A stretch of 64,000 bases of DNA, taken from assembly GCF_001864895.1 (NCBI RefSeq), contig NZ_MJGO01000038.1, positions 153,840 through 217,839 of the forward strand, written 5' to 3'. Every line of letters begins with the position of its first letter. Position 1 is the first letter of the stretch. Below the pieces are notes generated by a model that did no database searches, was not told the DNA's origin, and saw only the letters and a list, made by a program, of their open reading frames with translations. This stretch comes from Curtobacterium sp. MCBA15_009 (GTDB taxonomy: Bacteria > Actinomycetota > Actinomycetes > Actinomycetales > Microbacteriaceae). A program made the position numbers and the translations under genes. Of the stretch, positions 42,888 through 52,659 are shown one piece after another.

Positions 42888-42999
42888 CCTGCACGCGACT
42901 GTAGGCACGCTCAGACCACGCCGTGTCCCCCAGAGCGCGGGCAGACAGGTCCGTGCATCCCTCGGCCGAGGGGTGTCCGGGGCCGGTCGTGCCCCCGGA

Positions 43000-43668
43000 T
43001 CAGGGGGCGATCCAGCCCGGCTCCCCGAGGAGTTCCTCGACCTCGCGCACGAGCCGGGCCGCGTGGAAGCCGTCGGCGGCGGCGTGGTTCACCTGCAGGG
43101 CCATCGGCAGCAGGACCCGGTCGCCGACGGTGCGGTACCGACCGAGCGTGATGATCGGCAGCAGGTGGTCCCACCCGTCGGCGATGTGCAGGGCGAAGCC
43201 GGTGAACGCGGCCCAGGGCAGGCTCGACACGTCGAACACGTTCCGCGGGCGGTCCTGCTGCGGGAACATGCGGGTGTCGTGCCGGTGCTCGGCGATGGTC
43301 GCGACGGCGTCGTCGTGGAACCGGCGGAAGTCGGCGTCGTGGCGGACCACCAAACCCGAGAACGTCTCGGTCTCCGGGTGGAACACGGTGAACTCCGGAT
43401 GGACCACGTCCCACACCGCGGGGGACCCGTCCGGCAGGAGCTGCATCCGGAACTCCGGGTGCCGGTTCACGACGGTGCTGATCGCCCAGAGCTGCGCGGG
43501 GTAGGTCCGCACACCGGCACGACGGACCGCCTCGACGAACCGGGTGACGTCGAGCTCGACCGTCATCTCGTACGAGCAGGGCACCCGCCGCCGGTAGTGC
43601 TCGAAGTGCTCACGCCGGGCCCAGCGGTCCGTGTCGATCGGTTCGAGGTGTGCGTCGGACGGGGTCAT
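43000..43668 (-). CDS. Chloramphenicol acetyltransferase-like protein
   Basis: This 222-residue protein has the length and pattern of classical trimeric CAT enzymes: RREHFEHYRRRVPCSYEMTVELD at the N-terminus, PEFRMQLLPDG, PWAAFTGFALHIADGWDHLLPIITLGRY and the catalytic motif NHAAADGFHAARL. His195 falls at the position of the catalytic His of CAT III; the first His of the usual HH is Asn here. CAT transfers acetyl from acetyl-CoA to chloramphenicol; relatives acetylate other small molecules. The gene is chromosomal with ordinary base composition and no mobile element nearby, so it may be intrinsic. Confidence 0.85.
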   Translation of the reverse strand: MTPSDAHLEPIDTDRWARREHFEHYRRRVPCSYEMTVELDVTRFVEAVRRAGVRTYPAQLWAISTVVNRHPEFRMQLLPDGSPAVWDVVHPEFTVFHPETETFSGLVVRHDADFRRFHDDAVATIAEHRHDTRMFPQQDRPRNVFDVSSLPWAAFTGFALHIADGWDHLLPIITLGRYRTVGDRVLLPMALQVNHAAADGFHAARLVREVEELLGEPGWIAP

Positions 43669-43701
43669 CGGACCAGCATGGCCGTCCGGTGCCGCAGCCG
43701 C

Positions 43702-44070
43702 TCAGTCCGTCGGGTGCACGAGGCAGAACGGGTGACCGGCCGGATCGAGGTACACCCGGAACGTCGCCGTCCCGGAGCCCGTCGCCGTCGCCCCGATCGC
43801 CAGGACCGCGGTCTCGCCCGCGTCGAGGTCGTCGACCTTCACGTCGAGGTGGCTCTGCTGCGGGACCGCCTGGCCCGGCCACTCCGGCGCGCGGTACTCG
43901 TCGACCCGCTGGAACGCGAGGATCGGACGGTGGTCGGTGAAGGGGAGCGCGACCTCCGCCCAGTCCTCCTCGAACTCGACGATCTCCCCGCCGAGCAGCT
44001 CGGCGTAGAAACGGGCGAGGGCGCGGGTGTCCGAGCAGTCCAGGACGACGACGTCGAGTGTGCCGATCAT
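43702..44070 (-). CDS. VOC-family (glyoxalase-like) protein
   Basis: This 122-residue protein has two VOC repeats (TLDVVVLDCSDTRALARFYAEL; LDVKVDDLDAGETAVLAIGA; YLDPAGHPFCLVH). ATG 44070 is chosen because TAGCGT (44083-44078) ends 7 nt upstream and no ribosome binding site exists. The alternative GTG at 44079 would lie inside that -10. It starts 20 bp after the HrpA stop. It is similar in motif to the VOC protein at 34383-34769. The substrate is unknown. Confidence 0.87.
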   Translation of the reverse strand: MIGTLDVVVLDCSDTRALARFYAELLGGEIVEFEEDWAEVALPFTDHRPILAFQRVDEYRAPEWPGQAVPQQSHLDVKVDDLDAGETAVLAIGATATGSGTATFRVYLDPAGHPFCLVHPTD

Positions 44071-44089
44071 GGCCGACACGCTAGCCCCG

Positions 44090-47000
44090 TCAGCGCGCCG
44101 CTGCCAGGGCCTTCGTGATCCGCTGCAACGAGACCGTCTCGGCGGTGCCGAGCTCCTGCGCGAACAGGCTCAGCCGGAACTCCTCGAGCATCCACCGGGC
44201 GTGCACGAGTTCCGGGTGGGCACCGACGGCGGGCGGGAAGCTCCCACCGGCGTCGACGTACCGGTCGGTCGCGACGGTGACCTCGCGCATCCACGTCGCG
44301 TCGCGACCGGGGTTCTGCAGGAGCTTCTGGACACGAGCCTCGACGCCCTGCAGGTACACCCGGACCCGCCGGAGCCGGTCGAGCCCCGCGTCCGAGACGA
44401 AGCCCGGGTACACGAGGCGTTCCACCTGCTGGCGCATGTCCGTCAGGGCGCCGAGCAGCGACATCGAGTTCGCCTGCTTGAGCGCGCGCTCCGCGGACCG
44501 CTGCGCGGCGAACACGGCGGCGAGCTCGGAGACGGCCGCGAACATCGTGTCGACGACCGTGGCCGACACGGCGTCACGGACGGCCTCGAACCCCGCCTTC
44601 GTGAACACCAGGCCGTCCGGGTGCGCGCGACGGATGCCGGCGTCCACCACGGCCGCGAGCACGTCGTCGAACAGCGCCGCCGTCGACGGGTACGGGCTCG
44701 CGGCGAGCGCGAGCTTCTCCTGCGCGGTCAGGTGCGACTGGATGTACGACACCGGCGAGGGCACCGCGAGCATCACGAGCCGCCGCACCCCGGCGGGCAT
44801 CCGGACCTGGCGGTCCGCCGGGGTCGCGAGCAGCTGCACGCCGACCGTCGCCTTCGGCCCCGAGCCCTCCTCCACCAGCGCCGGGTAGGCGCGGATCACG
44901 CCGCCCGCCTGCTTCGTGTCGAGGGTCTGCGGCAGGTCGTCCGTCGGCCACGTGGTGAGACCGGAACGCTCCACCGTCCGACCGGCGGTGGCGTCGGCGA
45001 CCTGCGCCGGGCCTCCCGGTCGGTTCCGCCCGCGTTCCTGCGTCGCCCGGGCGACGCTCTCCTGGGTGCGGTCCTTCAGCTTGGTCTGCAGCGCCGACAG
45101 GTCCTTGCCGGCCTCGACCCGCCGTCCCCGCTCGTCGACGACCGCCCACGTGGGCAGCAGGTGTGCGGGGACCCGGCTCAGGTCGAAGTCCGACTCGGAC
45201 ACCGGCACGTAGGTCATCCGCTGGATGGCCTTGGCGAGGGTGGCGCGGAAGGACTCCGTCGGCTCGGTGGGGGCGTCGTCGGGCAGCTCGGCCACGATCT
45301 TCTCGGCCCAGTCCGCCGCGGGCACGACGTTCTTGCGGATCTGCTTCGGCAGCGACTTGATGAGCGCGGTGACGAGCTCCTTGCGCAGGCCGCGCACCTG
45401 CCAGTCGAAGCCCTCCTCACGCATCCGGGGGAGCAGCGCGAGCGGCACCTGGACGCTGACGCCGTCGTCCTGGGCTCCCGGCTCGAAGCGGTACCGGATG
45501 GCGAGTCGCTGGTCGCCGCTCCGCCACTGGGTCGGGTACTCCTGCTGGTCCTGCGCGGCCTCGGCGGCGTCCTCGTCGAGCAGGTCGGACCGCTGCATCG
45601 TGAGCAGGTCCGGCTCGTCGCGTCGCGCCTGCCGCCACCACCCCTCGAAGGCGCGGGTGGTCGCGACGTCGGCGGGGACGCGGGCGTCGTAGAACTCGTA
45701 GACGTTCTCGTCGTCGAGCAGGATGTCGCGGCGCCGGGTGCGCTCCTCGAGCTGCTCGAGTTCCTTGCGGAGCTTCCGGTTGGCACGGTCGAACGCCTGC
45801 TGGGAGTCCCACTCGCCCTCGACCAGGGCGTGCCGGATGAAGAGCTCGCGGGAGTGCTCCGGGTCGATGCGGGAGTACTGCACCCGGCGACGCTGCACGA
45901 TGGGGACGCCGAACAGCGTCACCCGTTCGTACGCGACCACGGCGCCCTGCTTCTTCTCCCAGTGGGGTTCGCCGTACGTGCGCTTCAGCAGGTCGCCGGC
46001 GAGGGGCTCCACCCACGCGGGGTCGATCCGACCGACGGTGCGGGCGAACAGCCGGCTGGTCTCGACGAGCTCGGCGGCCATCACGGCGTCCGGCTGCTTC
46101 TTCGCCAGCACGCTGCCCGGGAAGACCACGAAGCGGGTGTTCCGGGACCCGAGGTAGTCGCGCTTCTCACGGTCGCGCAGACCGATCTGGCTGAGCAGTC
46201 CGGACAGCAGCGACCGGTGCACCGCATCGCCGTCGTCGGAGCGGGACTGCCCGACCCGGACGTCGACCTGCTTCGCGGCGCGGGAGAGCTGCCGGTACAG
46301 GTCCTGCCACTCGCGGATGCGCAGGTAGTTGAGGAACTCGGCCTTGCACAGGCGGCGGAAGGCGCTCGACGAGAGCTCCTCCTGCTTGTCCTCGATGTGG
46401 TTCCACAGGTTGAGCAGCGTGAGGAAGTCGCTGGTGGGGTCGGCGAAGCGGGCGTGCAGCTGGTCGGCGTGCGCACGCTTCTCGAGGGGACGCTCGCGCG
46501 GGTCCTGGATGCTCAGGGCGCTGACGACGGCGATGACCTCGCGGCCGACCCCCTGGCGCCCGGCCTCGAGCACCATCCGTCCGAGCCGGGGGTCGATCGG
46601 CAGACGTGTCAGCTGCCGGCCGGACTTCGTGATCCGACCGTCGGTGTCGACGGCGCGGAGCTCGCGGAGCAGGTCGAGGCCGTCCTTCACGCCGCGGGAG
46701 TCCGGCGGCTGCAGGAAGGGGAACGACTCGATGTCGCCGAAGCCCAGGGAGATCATCTGCAGGATCACCGCGGCGAGGTTCGTGCGGAGGATCTCCGGGT
46801 CCGTGTACTCGGGCCGGCGGCCGAAGTCGTCCTCGGAGTAGAGCCGGATCGCGATGCCGTCGCTCGTGCGCCCGGCACGCCCGGACCGCTGGTTCGCGCT
46901 CGCCTGGCTGATCGCCTCGATCGGCAGCCGCTGCACCTTGGCCCGCGGCGAGTACCGCGAGATGCGGGCCGTGCCGGTGTCGACGACGTACTTGATGCCG

Positions 47001-47962
47001 GGGACGGTCAGGCTCGTCTCCGCCACGTTGGTCGCCAGGACGACCCGGCGACGGACGCCCGGGGTGCTGCGGCGCTCGAACACCCGGTGCTGGTCGGCGG
47101 CGGACAGCCGGCCGTAGAGCGGCAGGACCTCGGTGCCCGGGTAGCGCTTGCCCTCGATGGCGTCCTGCGCGTCGCGGATCTCGTTCTCGCCGGACAGGAA
47201 CACCAGGACGTCGCCGGGGGCCTCACGATCCAGCTCGTCGAGCGCGTCCGTGATGCCCTGCATGACGTCGCGGTCGTCGGGCGTCCGGCCGCCGCCGCTG
47301 TCGTCGGTGCGGGGGTCGTCCTCGTCGTCGGAGCCAGCGGAGCCGTCGGCGTCCTTCGGGTCCTCGGCGACGAGCGGCCGGTAGCGGACCTCGACCGGGT
47401 AGGTGCGGCCGGAGACCTCGATGATCGGGGCGCCGCCGAAGTGCTCCGAGAAGGACTGCGGATCGATCGTCGCACTCGTGATGATGAGCTTGAGGTCGGG
47501 ACGGCGGGGGAGCAGGCGCTTCAGGTACCCGAGCAGGAAGTCGATCGTCAGCGAGCGCTCGTGGGCCTCGTCGATGATGATCGTGTCGTAGCGCTTCAGG
47601 TCGCGGTCGAAGTGGATCTCGTTGAGCAGGATGCCGTCGGTCATCAGCTTCACCCGGGTGTTCGACGACACCTTGTCGGTGAACCGCACCTGGTAGCCCA
47701 CGAGGTCGCCCAGCTCGCCGCCGAGCTCCTCGGACACCCGCTCGGCGATGGTGCGGGCGGCGATCCGGCGGGGCTGCGTGTGGCCGATGTGCTCGCGCCC
47801 GAGCTCGAGGCAGATCTTCGGCAGCTGGGTCGTCTTGCCGGACCCGGTGGCCCCGGCGACGATGACCACCTGGTTGTCACGGATGGCGGCCGCGATGTCG
47901 TCCCGTCGCTGCGAGACCGGCAGCTCCGGCGGGTAGGTGATGACGAGCGGCGAGGAGGACAT
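44090..47962 (-). CDS. hrpA: ATP-dependent RNA helicase HrpA
   Basis: This 1290-residue protein is the usual HrpA length. It is a DEAH-box helicase with Walker A GATGSGKTTQ, DEAH (IIIDEAHERS), SAT (ITSATIDPQSF), motif IV-VI (FLSGENEIRD, ATNVAETSLTVPG, QRSGRAGRT), then HA2/OB and the long DUF3418-type C-terminal domain. An acidic, low-complexity insert (EDPKDADGSAGSDDEDDP) sits between motif III and motif IV. HrpA acts in mRNA processing and rescue of stalled ribosomes. ATG 47962 is preferred because TATCCT (47977-47972) lies 9 nt upstream; ATG 47968 would be too close. Confidence 0.93.
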   Translation of the reverse strand: MSSSPLVITYPPELPVSQRRDDIAAAIRDNQVVIVAGATGSGKTTQLPKICLELGREHIGHTQPRRIAARTIAERVSEELGGELGDLVGYQVRFTDKVSSNTRVKLMTDGILLNEIHFDRDLKRYDTIIIDEAHERSLTIDFLLGYLKRLLPRRPDLKLIITSATIDPQSFSEHFGGAPIIEVSGRTYPVEVRYRPLVAEDPKDADGSAGSDDEDDPRTDDSGGGRTPDDRDVMQGITDALDELDREAPGDVLVFLSGENEIRDAQDAIEGKRYPGTEVLPLYGRLSAADQHRVFERRSTPGVRRRVVLATNVAETSLTVPGIKYVVDTGTARISRYSPRAKVQRLPIEAISQASANQRSGRAGRTSDGIAIRLYSEDDFGRRPEYTDPEILRTNLAAVILQMISLGFGDIESFPFLQPPDSRGVKDGLDLLRELRAVDTDGRITKSGRQLTRLPIDPRLGRMVLEAGRQGVGREVIAVVSALSIQDPRERPLEKRAHADQLHARFADPTSDFLTLLNLWNHIEDKQEELSSSAFRRLCKAEFLNYLRIREWQDLYRQLSRAAKQVDVRVGQSRSDDGDAVHRSLLSGLLSQIGLRDREKRDYLGSRNTRFVVFPGSVLAKKQPDAVMAAELVETSRLFARTVGRIDPAWVEPLAGDLLKRTYGEPHWEKKQGAVVAYERVTLFGVPIVQRRRVQYSRIDPEHSRELFIRHALVEGEWDSQQAFDRANRKLRKELEQLEERTRRRDILLDDENVYEFYDARVPADVATTRAFEGWWRQARRDEPDLLTMQRSDLLDEDAAEAAQDQQEYPTQWRSGDQRLAIRYRFEPGAQDDGVSVQVPLALLPRMREEGFDWQVRGLRKELVTALIKSLPKQIRKNVVPAADWAEKIVAELPDDAPTEPTESFRATLAKAIQRMTYVPVSESDFDLSRVPAHLLPTWAVVDERGRRVEAGKDLSALQTKLKDRTQESVARATQERGRNRPGGPAQVADATAGRTVERSGLTTWPTDDLPQTLDTKQAGGVIRAYPALVEEGSGPKATVGVQLLATPADRQVRMPAGVRRLVMLAVPSPVSYIQSHLTAQEKLALAASPYPSTAALFDDVLAAVVDAGIRRAHPDGLVFTKAGFEAVRDAVSATVVDTMFAAVSELAAVFAAQRSAERALKQANSMSLLGALTDMRQQVERLVYPGFVSDAGLDRLRRVRVYLQGVEARVQKLLQNPGRDATWMREVTVATDRYVDAGGSFPPAVGAHPELVHARWMLEEFRLSLFAQELGTAETVSLQRITKALAAAR

Positions 47963-47980
47963 GAGCATTCCAGGATACCG

Positions 47981-49813
47981 TCACACGGTCTGTGCGGCGA
48001 GTTCCGTGACCGACCGGGCGGGCAGCGCGCACACGCGGTCGTGGCAGACGAAGGCCGCGGGGTCGAGCGACGCCCGCTCGTCGAACAGTGCGAAGCCAGC
48101 CGCCGACCAGTCGCGCGCCTGCTCCGGGGTCACCCGTGCGACGACGGTCCCCGGCCGACGGGCGCCCCTGACGGCGTCGCGCAGCGGGTCGTTCGGGTCG
48201 GAGGCGACGACGACGACCTCGCGCGACGGCCGCTGCAGCGCGAGGGCGACGCCGAGGGCATCGGCGTGGCCGAGCGGCCGTTCGGTCCCGGTCACGGCAC
48301 GGTCGGCGACGAGCCGGGTCGCGGCGACGCGGTACCCGTCGTCGCCGGTCAGTGCCGCGAGGGTCGCCGCAGCGGCGGCCAACGCCACCGTGCCCGACCG
48401 CACCGCGGTCTGCGGCTGCTCGCCGGTCGCGGTGCCCGCGGCCGCCAGGACGGGGTCCACGTCGAAGCGCGCCGCGACGCCGTCGTCCACCAGGGACCGC
48501 GCCGCGACGGCGAGTCCGGCGTCCCCGGTGACGAGGGCGAGTTCGAGCAGCCCCTCGGCCAGGAGCCCGACGTCCTCGACGGTCGGCGGCGCGCTCGACG
48601 CCCCCCGCGAGGTGCCCGACCGGACGACGACGTGGCCGTCGCGGACGTGGGCACGCAGGACGGCGTCGGCGGCACCGCGGGCGAGGTCGACCATCTCGTC
48701 GTCGCCGTGGCGGGCGCCGGCGATCGCGAGCCCACGGATCGCCAGGCCGTTCCAGCCGGTCAGGACCTGGTCGTCGAGGGGCGGGGGATCGAGCAGCGCG
48801 CGTTCGGCGAGCGGACGTCGGTACCACTCGCCCTCGACCCGCCGTCCGTCGATCGTCGACTCGCTGTCCTGCGCCGCGACGAACGCCCCGTCCTCGCGAC
48901 GCAGCGTGTCGCGGAGGAAGTCCGCGATGCCCCGGGCCTGCTCGGCACCGGCGACCGCGAGCAGCCCCGCGTTGTCGTACAGCATCCGCTCGTAGTGCGG
49001 CACGCTCCAGTCACGCCGGGTCGCGTACCGGAAGACACCGCCGTCGGCGTCGGTGAGCTCGGACCCGCGGATCGCCGCCAGCGACCGGTCGAGCAGCGCG
49101 GCGGCCTCGGCGTCGCCGTCGGCTGCCGCGTCGCCGAGGAACTCGAGCAGCGGTGCCCCCGGGAACTTCGGTGCCCCGCCGAAACCGCCGTACGTGGTGT
49201 CCTCGGACCGCAGGAGCTGACCGGTGACGGCGCGGACCCGGTCGACGGACGGGAGGCGCGGGTCGCCCCCGGCGGGTTCGTCGCCGACCAGCGCGGCTGC
49301 GTCCGACTCGGCTCCCTGCCGGATCGCGGTCGCGATCGCCGTCGCGTTCGCGTCGACCTCGTGCCGGCGCTCCGTCCACGCGTCGAGCACCGCCGCCAGG
49401 ATCTGCCGGAACGCCGGGACCTGGCCGACGGGGGTGGGCGGGTAGTAGGTGCCGGCGAAGAACACGTGCCCGTCGGGCGTCAGGAACGTGGTCAGCGGCC
49501 ACCCGAGTTGCTGGGTGAACGCGCTCGCCGCGGCCATCAGGCTGGCGTCGACGTCGGGGTTCTCCTGCCGGTCGACCTTGACGGCGACGAAGTCGCGGCG
49601 GAGCAGCGCACCGACCTCGGGATCGGCGAAGCTCTCGCGAGCCATGACGTGGCACCAGTGGCAGGTGGCGTACCCGACGGAGACCAGGACGGGCACGTCG
49701 CGGCGCCGGGCCTCGGCGAAGGCGTCCGGCCCCCACTCGCGCCAGTCCACCGGGTTGTCGGCGTGCATCCGCAGGTAGGGGCTGACCGAGGTGCCGAGTC
49801 GGTTGTCGTTCAT
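47981..49813 (-). CDS. DUF255/YyaL thioredoxin-domain protein
   Basis: This 610-residue protein begins with the DUF255 segment [24 protein letters not shown] thioredoxin-like domain follows with CHWCH ([15 protein letters not shown]) and the conserved DRQENPDVD and [12 protein letters not shown]. The remainder is an alpha/alpha barrel with FGGAPKFP and GWNGLAI motifs, as in glycan epimerases. Length is slightly below the family norm (about 670). The biochemical role of the family is not settled. It ends 18 bp before hrpA and might share its transcript. Confidence 0.9.
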   Translation of the reverse strand: MNDNRLGTSVSPYLRMHADNPVDWREWGPDAFAEARRRDVPVLVSVGYATCHWCHVMARESFADPEVGALLRRDFVAVKVDRQENPDVDASLMAAASAFTQQLGWPLTTFLTPDGHVFFAGTYYPPTPVGQVPAFRQILAAVLDAWTERRHEVDANATAIATAIRQGAESDAAALVGDEPAGGDPRLPSVDRVRAVTGQLLRSEDTTYGGFGGAPKFPGAPLLEFLGDAAADGDAEAAALLDRSLAAIRGSELTDADGGVFRYATRRDWSVPHYERMLYDNAGLLAVAGAEQARGIADFLRDTLRREDGAFVAAQDSESTIDGRRVEGEWYRRPLAERALLDPPPLDDQVLTGWNGLAIRGLAIAGARHGDDEMVDLARGAADAVLRAHVRDGHVVVRSGTSRGASSAPPTVEDVGLLAEGLLELALVTGDAGLAVAARSLVDDGVAARFDVDPVLAAAGTATGEQPQTAVRSGTVALAAAAATLAALTGDDGYRVAATRLVADRAVTGTERPLGHADALGVALALQRPSREVVVVASDPNDPLRDAVRGARRPGTVVARVTPEQARDWSAAGFALFDERASLDPAAFVCHDRVCALPARSVTELAAQTV

Positions 49814-49904
49814 GGCTCCCAGCGTGCCCCGTCCCGACTGGGTGGGTCGCCGTCTCGGAGGATCTGTGGACGGTTGCCGGCCGTCCACAGGGACCACCGG
49901 GGGA

Positions 49905-50450
49905 TCAGGCGGGCAGCCACCCCGTGAGCGACGCGAGGTGGCGTGCGACCTGCTCGGGCGTCCGGCCGTCCGTGTCCACCCGGGTGACGGTGTCCGGGAT
50001 GGCCGTGTCGAGCCTCCTGGCCGTCCGCGTGCTGTGCGCGAGCTGCGCCGACGGGACCACGCCGCCGGACCGACGGCCCAGCCGCTCGGCGGTGACGTCG
50101 TCACCGGCCCGGAGCAGGACGGCGGTGACCACGGGGTCGTCGCCGACGGCGGCGGCCAGCCGGTCCTGTTCGAGCACGGACACCGTGTTCGTGAACACCA
50201 ACCGGTGGTGCCCGAGATCCCGGTACGCCGACCAGAGCAGGGCGAGGTTCCGCTCGGCGAGGCGGACCTCGGGGTGTGCGACGTGCGGTGCCGGGTGGGC
50301 GAGGTCGAGGACGTCGCCCTCGATCACCGCGTGGTGCACGTCGGCGCCGACGAGCAGGTCGTGCAGGGCCTCGGCCACCGTCGACTTGCCGACACCCGAG
50401 CGCCCGCCGAGGAACAGGACCTCGGGGCGGCCGGGCGCGACGTCGGCCAC
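49905..50450 (-). CDS. P-loop kinase-like ATP-binding protein
   Basis: This 181-residue protein has a Walker A motif [10 protein letters not shown] near residue 15, then a nucleoside-kinase-like arrangement: a conserved Asp in [10 protein letters not shown], a middle strand [13 protein letters not shown] and [20 protein letters not shown] as lid. It resembles small chloramphenicol-phosphotransferase/adenylylsulfate-kinase-like proteins. The substrate is unknown. The GTG start follows the SDR gene by 2 bp, so both are in one operon. Confidence 0.8.
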   Translation of the reverse strand: MADVAPGRPEVLFLGGRSGVGKSTVAEALHDLLVGADVHHAVIEGDVLDLAHPAPHVAHPEVRLAERNLALLWSAYRDLGHHRLVFTNTVSVLEQDRLAAAVGDDPVVTAVLLRAGDDVTAERLGRRSGGVVPSAQLAHSTRTARRLDTAIPDTVTRVDTDGRTPEQVARHLASLTGWLPA

Positions 50451-50452
50451 GG

Positions 50453-51520
50453 TCAGCCCAGGCCGAGGGAGAGCAGTGCGAGCGCGGCGTCCTCGGGGCC
50501 GTAGTCGAACATGCGGTCCCAGAACGGGTCGGCGGCCCACGGCACGTCGCTGCCCGCCGGGACCGCGTGGGCGGTCTCGACGAGCCAGTCGAGCTCCGGC
50601 AGGACGGCGGACGCGAACGTCGGCGGCTGCCACCCGAGCGCGCGGGCGGCGGTGGTGTCCAGGACGAACGGCGACGGCGACGACCACGGCGTGGTGCCGA
50701 CGAACGCCGGCGCGTCCTGGTCGAGCAGGACCTCGTCGAACCGGTGGTCCAGGTGTGCGGCGATCGTCCGGACGATCTCGAGCGCGTCCGGGGCGGAGTC
50801 GTCCGCCACGTTCAGGATGCGACGGTCCGGCGCGTCGGCGACCAGGCGGACGAGCGAGCCGATGCCGCTCGCGGCGGTCGTGTGGTCGACGCTGCGGCCG
50901 GCGTCGGCGAGCAGGACGCGCTCGCGGCCGTCGAGGACCCGGCGGACGACGAACCACTCCCGCGGGCGGCCGATGCCCACGCCGTACACCTTGGACGGGC
51001 GCAGCACCGTCACCGGGGCGCCGTGGTCGAGCAGGACCTGCTCCGCGGCGACCTTCGCCGCACCGTAGCCGTCACGACTCGTCGGGTCGCCGTCGCCCGC
51101 GGCCACCGTGGGCTGGAGCTCGGTGACGGCCCCGCCGAACACCGGCTTGTCGAGGGAGTTCGCGTGCCGACCCTGCTCGTCGACGTAGACGGAGCGCGAC
51201 GAGACGAACACCGAGGACCCGACGTCGTCGAGGAACGGCAGGAGCTGCACGGCGTCGTCACGGGTCAGGCCGACCGTGTCGACCACCAGGTCCGCTCCCG
51301 GGCGCAGCAGGTCGCGCAGGGTGCTCGTGTCGCGCCGGTCGCCCGCGGTGAAGGTCACGCCGCGTGCGGTCAGGGCGTCGGCGGCGGGGCCACCGCGCCG
51401 GGCGAGGACGTCGACCTGCCAGTCGTCACCGCCGCGGCCGGAGACGTCGAGGAGCTCACGCGCGACGGCCGAACCGATCCCGCCGGTACCGCCGAGGACG
51501 ACCGCGCGTCTGCTGCTCAT
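50453..51520 (-). CDS. NAD-dependent epimerase/dehydratase family protein
   Basis: This 355-residue protein has the Rossmann motif VLGGTGGIGSAVARELL, an FVSSRSVY strand, the YxxxK catalytic pair (YGAAK) and LRPSKVYGVG. These are typical of extended SDR nucleotide-sugar epimerases and isoflavone-reductase-like proteins. The substrate cannot be deduced. TAGCGT (51532-51527) ends 6 nt before the ATG with no ribosome binding site. The kinase-like gene follows after 2 bp. Confidence 0.88.
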   Translation of the reverse strand: MSSRRAVVLGGTGGIGSAVARELLDVSGRGGDDWQVDVLARRGGPAADALTARGVTFTAGDRRDTSTLRDLLRPGADLVVDTVGLTRDDAVQLLPFLDDVGSSVFVSSRSVYVDEQGRHANSLDKPVFGGAVTELQPTVAAGDGDPTSRDGYGAAKVAAEQVLLDHGAPVTVLRPSKVYGVGIGRPREWFVVRRVLDGRERVLLADAGRSVDHTTAASGIGSLVRLVADAPDRRILNVADDSAPDALEIVRTIAAHLDHRFDEVLLDQDAPAFVGTTPWSSPSPFVLDTTAARALGWQPPTFASAVLPELDWLVETAHAVPAGSDVPWAADPFWDRMFDYGPEDAALALLSLGLG

Positions 51521-51618
51521 GTGCCCACGCTAGCCGTGCCGGGACGGTCGCACGTGCCGGGTCTGCCGGGTCGGTCTCGCCGGGCGCCGGGCCGCGGTCG
51601 GCCCGGTCGGCTGCCGGG

Positions 51619-52485
51619 TCAGGACGCGAGCGCCTCGGGCTCGTGCCGCCACCAGTCGGCCAGCGACCCGTCGTACACCCGCACCCGGTCGTGCCCCAGC
51701 ACCGTCAGGGCGAGCGCGTCGACGCAGGCGGCGCTGCCGACCCCGCAGTAGGTGACGATCTCGTCGTCGCCGATCACGTCGGCGAACGCCCGCGCCAGGG
51801 CAGGCCCGCGCAGGTACGTGCCGGTGGTCGGGTCGAGCAGCGAGTCGGCCGCCACCGAGGTGCTGCCCGGCACGAGCGGCGGGTGGTCGTCGCCGAGCGC
51901 CGACGCGGGCGCCGCCAGCACCAGCGACGCGGGCTCGTCGCCGGACACGGCCCGCAGGACCCGGTCGCGGTCGGCCCAGAGCGGACGCTCCTGACCCGCC
52001 AGGAACGCGCGGTGCGGCAGGGCGGAGTCCGCCGGCGAGGTGTGGAGGGCACCGACCCGCACAGGGCGCCCCTCGTCACGCCACTTGGCGAACCCGCCGT
52101 CGAGGACCGCGACGGCGTCGAAGCCGAACGAGCGGAAGATCCACCAGAGCCGTGCGGACCACTCACCGCTCCCGTCGTCGTAGACCACGACGGTGGCGGT
52201 GTCGGTCACGCCGAGGGCTGCGGCGGCGGCCTCGAACCGGTCGGCGTCGGGTCGGGTGAAGGGGAGCTCGGCGTCCGGCGTCGAGAACGCTCGGATGAGG
52301 TCGGCGTACCGCGCTCCCGGTACGTGGCCACGCTGCTCGTGGGCGTCCCGCGCGCTGTGCCAGGTCGTCCCACGCCCGGCACCGTCCGTGTGCACCGAGG
52401 CGTCGAGCACGATGAGCTCGTCAGCACCGAGGTGGTCTGCGAGCCACTGCGTCGACACGAGCGGCGAGGTCAGGACGGGGGCCAT
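51619..52485 (-). CDS. sseA: Thiosulfate/3-mercaptopyruvate sulfurtransferase
   Basis: This 288-residue protein has two rhodanese domains. The first has the inactive-type loop VVYDDGSGEWSARLWW with RGHVPGARYAD. The second carries the active-site Cys247 in TYCGVGSAAC and ends YDGSLADWW. It transfers sulfur from thiosulfate or mercaptopyruvate to acceptors such as cyanide or thioredoxin. The loop CGVGSAA differs from the common CGSGVTA, so substrate preference is uncertain. TATGGT (52498-52493) ends 7 nt before ATG 52485, which decides the start against an ATG at 52497. Confidence 0.88.
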   Translation of the reverse strand: MAPVLTSPLVSTQWLADHLGADELIVLDASVHTDGAGRGTTWHSARDAHEQRGHVPGARYADLIRAFSTPDAELPFTRPDADRFEAAAAALGVTDTATVVVYDDGSGEWSARLWWIFRSFGFDAVAVLDGGFAKWRDEGRPVRVGALHTSPADSALPHRAFLAGQERPLWADRDRVLRAVSGDEPASLVLAAPASALGDDHPPLVPGSTSVAADSLLDPTTGTYLRGPALARAFADVIGDDEIVTYCGVGSAACVDALALTVLGHDRVRVYDGSLADWWRHEPEALAS

Positions 52486-52659
52486 GCCGCACACCATAAC
52501 TCCGACCCCTGACGGCTGCGAGGGGAACGGACACACGGCGCAACGGGGTGTCGGGACGGGCGCTTCGGTCGGTCGGTGCGCTCCCCCGTTCTGGTGCCAC
52601 CCCGGCCGGTTCGTGCTCGGTATGTTGGTTCCCCGGATCACCCGGGGGAGGGCCACCAC

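Noticed and set aside
43000-43668. Acquired resistance gene on a mobile element
   Set aside because: Base composition matches neighbours and no transposase, integrase or flanking repeats are seen, so an intrinsic CAT-like gene is more likely.
44027-49927. Very long open frame (1966 codons) on the plus strand antisense to hrpA and the DUF255 gene
   Set aside because: It mirrors the high third-position GC of the real genes on the other strand, has an Arg/Gly/Val-biased composition and no domain. The minus-strand proteins carry full family motifs.
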